From Legionella_C dresdenensis (GTDB lineage Bacteria > Pseudomonadota > Gammaproteobacteria > Legionellales > Legionellaceae), in contig NZ_JBHSAB010000002.1 of NCBI RefSeq assembly GCF_042649825.1, positions 90,177 through 154,176 on the forward strand: 64,000 bases of DNA, given 5' to 3'. This document shows, one piece after another, positions 63,217 to 64,000 of this stretch. Numbering within the stretch: position 1 is the stretch's first letter; every line of letters begins with the position of its first letter. The notes beneath the pieces are model-generated. The model was not told the DNA's origin. It saw only the letters and a list, made by a program, of their open reading frames with translations, and did not search any database. The translations under genes and the position numbers were made by a program.

Positions 63217-64000
63217 ATGACCTTATCGGCTAAAGAGCATGTTACACCAAAAGGCGCTATTTTGTACATGGCGTTAGAGTTATCAAACACTAAATGGGTG
63301 ATAGCGTTTGGCACAGGAACAAAGACCAGGAAAGTAACGATTGAAGCGAATGATATCGCTGGGTTGCAGGCGGAATTGAAGGTAGCCCAAGAGAAACTGA
63401 AATTAGAGTCTGTGAGCGAGGTAGTGAGTTGTTACGAAGCCGGCCGAGACGGATTTTGGTTACATCGGTGTTTGGAAAAGCATGGAATCAAGAATGTGGT
63501 AATTGATTCATCCAGTATCGAAGTGAGTCGGAAATCGCGTCGAGCGAAGACCGATGGCCTGGATGCGTCGCAATTGTTAAAGCAGCTAATAAGCCACGTG
63601 CGGGGCGATGTTAAATTTCATGTGGCCCGGGTGCCGAGCGAGGAGGAGGAGGACCGGCGTCGGATGCACCGGGAACGAGGCCGGTTAAAGAAAGAGCGCA
63701 CGAGCCATACGAACCGTATCAGAAGTCTGCTGAACTTATATGGGATAAAGTTCAGCGGAACAAAGGATTGGACATCTTACCTGACGGCGGTAAAAGATTG
63801 GCAGGGGAATCCGCTATTGACGCACCAGAAGGAGGAACTACTTCGCGAAGTAAAGCGCCTGGAGTTGGTGGAATCGCATTTGAAGGCGTTGGAATCGCGA
63901 ATGCAGCAGTTATTAAAGGAATCGCCAGAGCCAGTCTATCGCCAGATAGAGCAGCTCAAACGGTTAAAAGGGGTTGGCGATGTGAGCTCCTGGATGCTTA
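63217..64000 (+). mobile_element. IS110-family transposase (5' part, runs off the window)
   Basis: The first 261 codons of a DEDD transposase/recombinase. LYMALELSNTKWVIAFG, where Glu takes the place of the usual first Asp; YEAGRDGFWLHRCL; KTDGLDASQLLKQL; and the RERGRLKKERTSHTNRIRSLL linker, in parts. The helix-hairpin-helix LKGVGDVSSW that opens the C-terminal Tnp20 domain is the last thing seen. ATG 63217 with AAAAGGAG. Only 88 bases separate it from the upstream gene, so the 5' non-coding end is short. The guide (bridge) RNA, if any, is more likely downstream, as in the IS1111 group. Confidence 0.88.

Overview
The window looks like a chromosomal scaffold from a gammaproteobacterium of the order Legionellales (Legionella/Coxiella/Aquicella-like). 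I infer this from paired Pht-type MFS carriers, a PmrA-like box in front of an effector-like gene, several eukaryote-contact-type proteins of unknown function (TPR, ankyrin-like, papain-like), an orphan FliK/FlhB-C pair, and MITE-like palindromes. No sequence search was possible, so the assignment is an inference. A run of 54 N marks an assembly gap.

Layout. 1-1920: 3'-truncated fused E1 alpha-beta 2-oxoacid dehydrogenase (-). 2150-4035: FliK-like/FlhB-C pair and a small lipoprotein. 4051-5472: murA (-). 5586-11037: AT-rich two-gene block under a PmrA-like promoter, encoding a possible deaminase-fold protein and a 1211-residue TPR protein with a large internal duplication. 11084-19285: housekeeping and stress genes (DipZ-like protein, YjdM, GDSL hydrolase, NAD-malic enzyme, YceI, SDR, hemerythrin), with two repeat elements, one holding the gap. 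19448-26893: a membrane acyltransferase-like protein and a full OMF-adaptor-pump RND operon. 26894-29090: AT-rich island with a PIN / XRE-ImmA toxin-antitoxin pair and a frameshifted serine recombinase remnant. 29090-33424: dicarboxylate symporter, TIG/DUF1566-like surface protein and zinc alcohol dehydrogenase.

33618-39805: two Pht-like MFS carriers run into phosphopentomutase, suggesting nucleoside uptake and breakdown, then a Fur/Zur-type regulator and hslVU. 39984-48570: YihY, MdfA-like carrier, WrbA, a possible papain-like effector, and a second RND pump with adaptor. 48849-53801: two overlapping exonuclease III genes, then a tightly coupled three-gene set (SRPBCC-like, ThDP enzyme, ketosynthase III), which is the best candidate here for an undescribed small-molecule pathway. 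53992-58217: rpmE, a second malic enzyme and a second pair of Pht-like carriers. 58282-64000: dam, an unusual di-iron ferritin-like / E2-acyltransferase fusion, an aromatic amino acid permease, an ankyrin-like small protein and the 5' part of an IS110-family transposase.

Several families of short inverted repeats are scattered between genes. Some copies appear to serve as terminators between convergent genes, and one has created a false N-terminal extension (48571-48633) on an adaptor gene.
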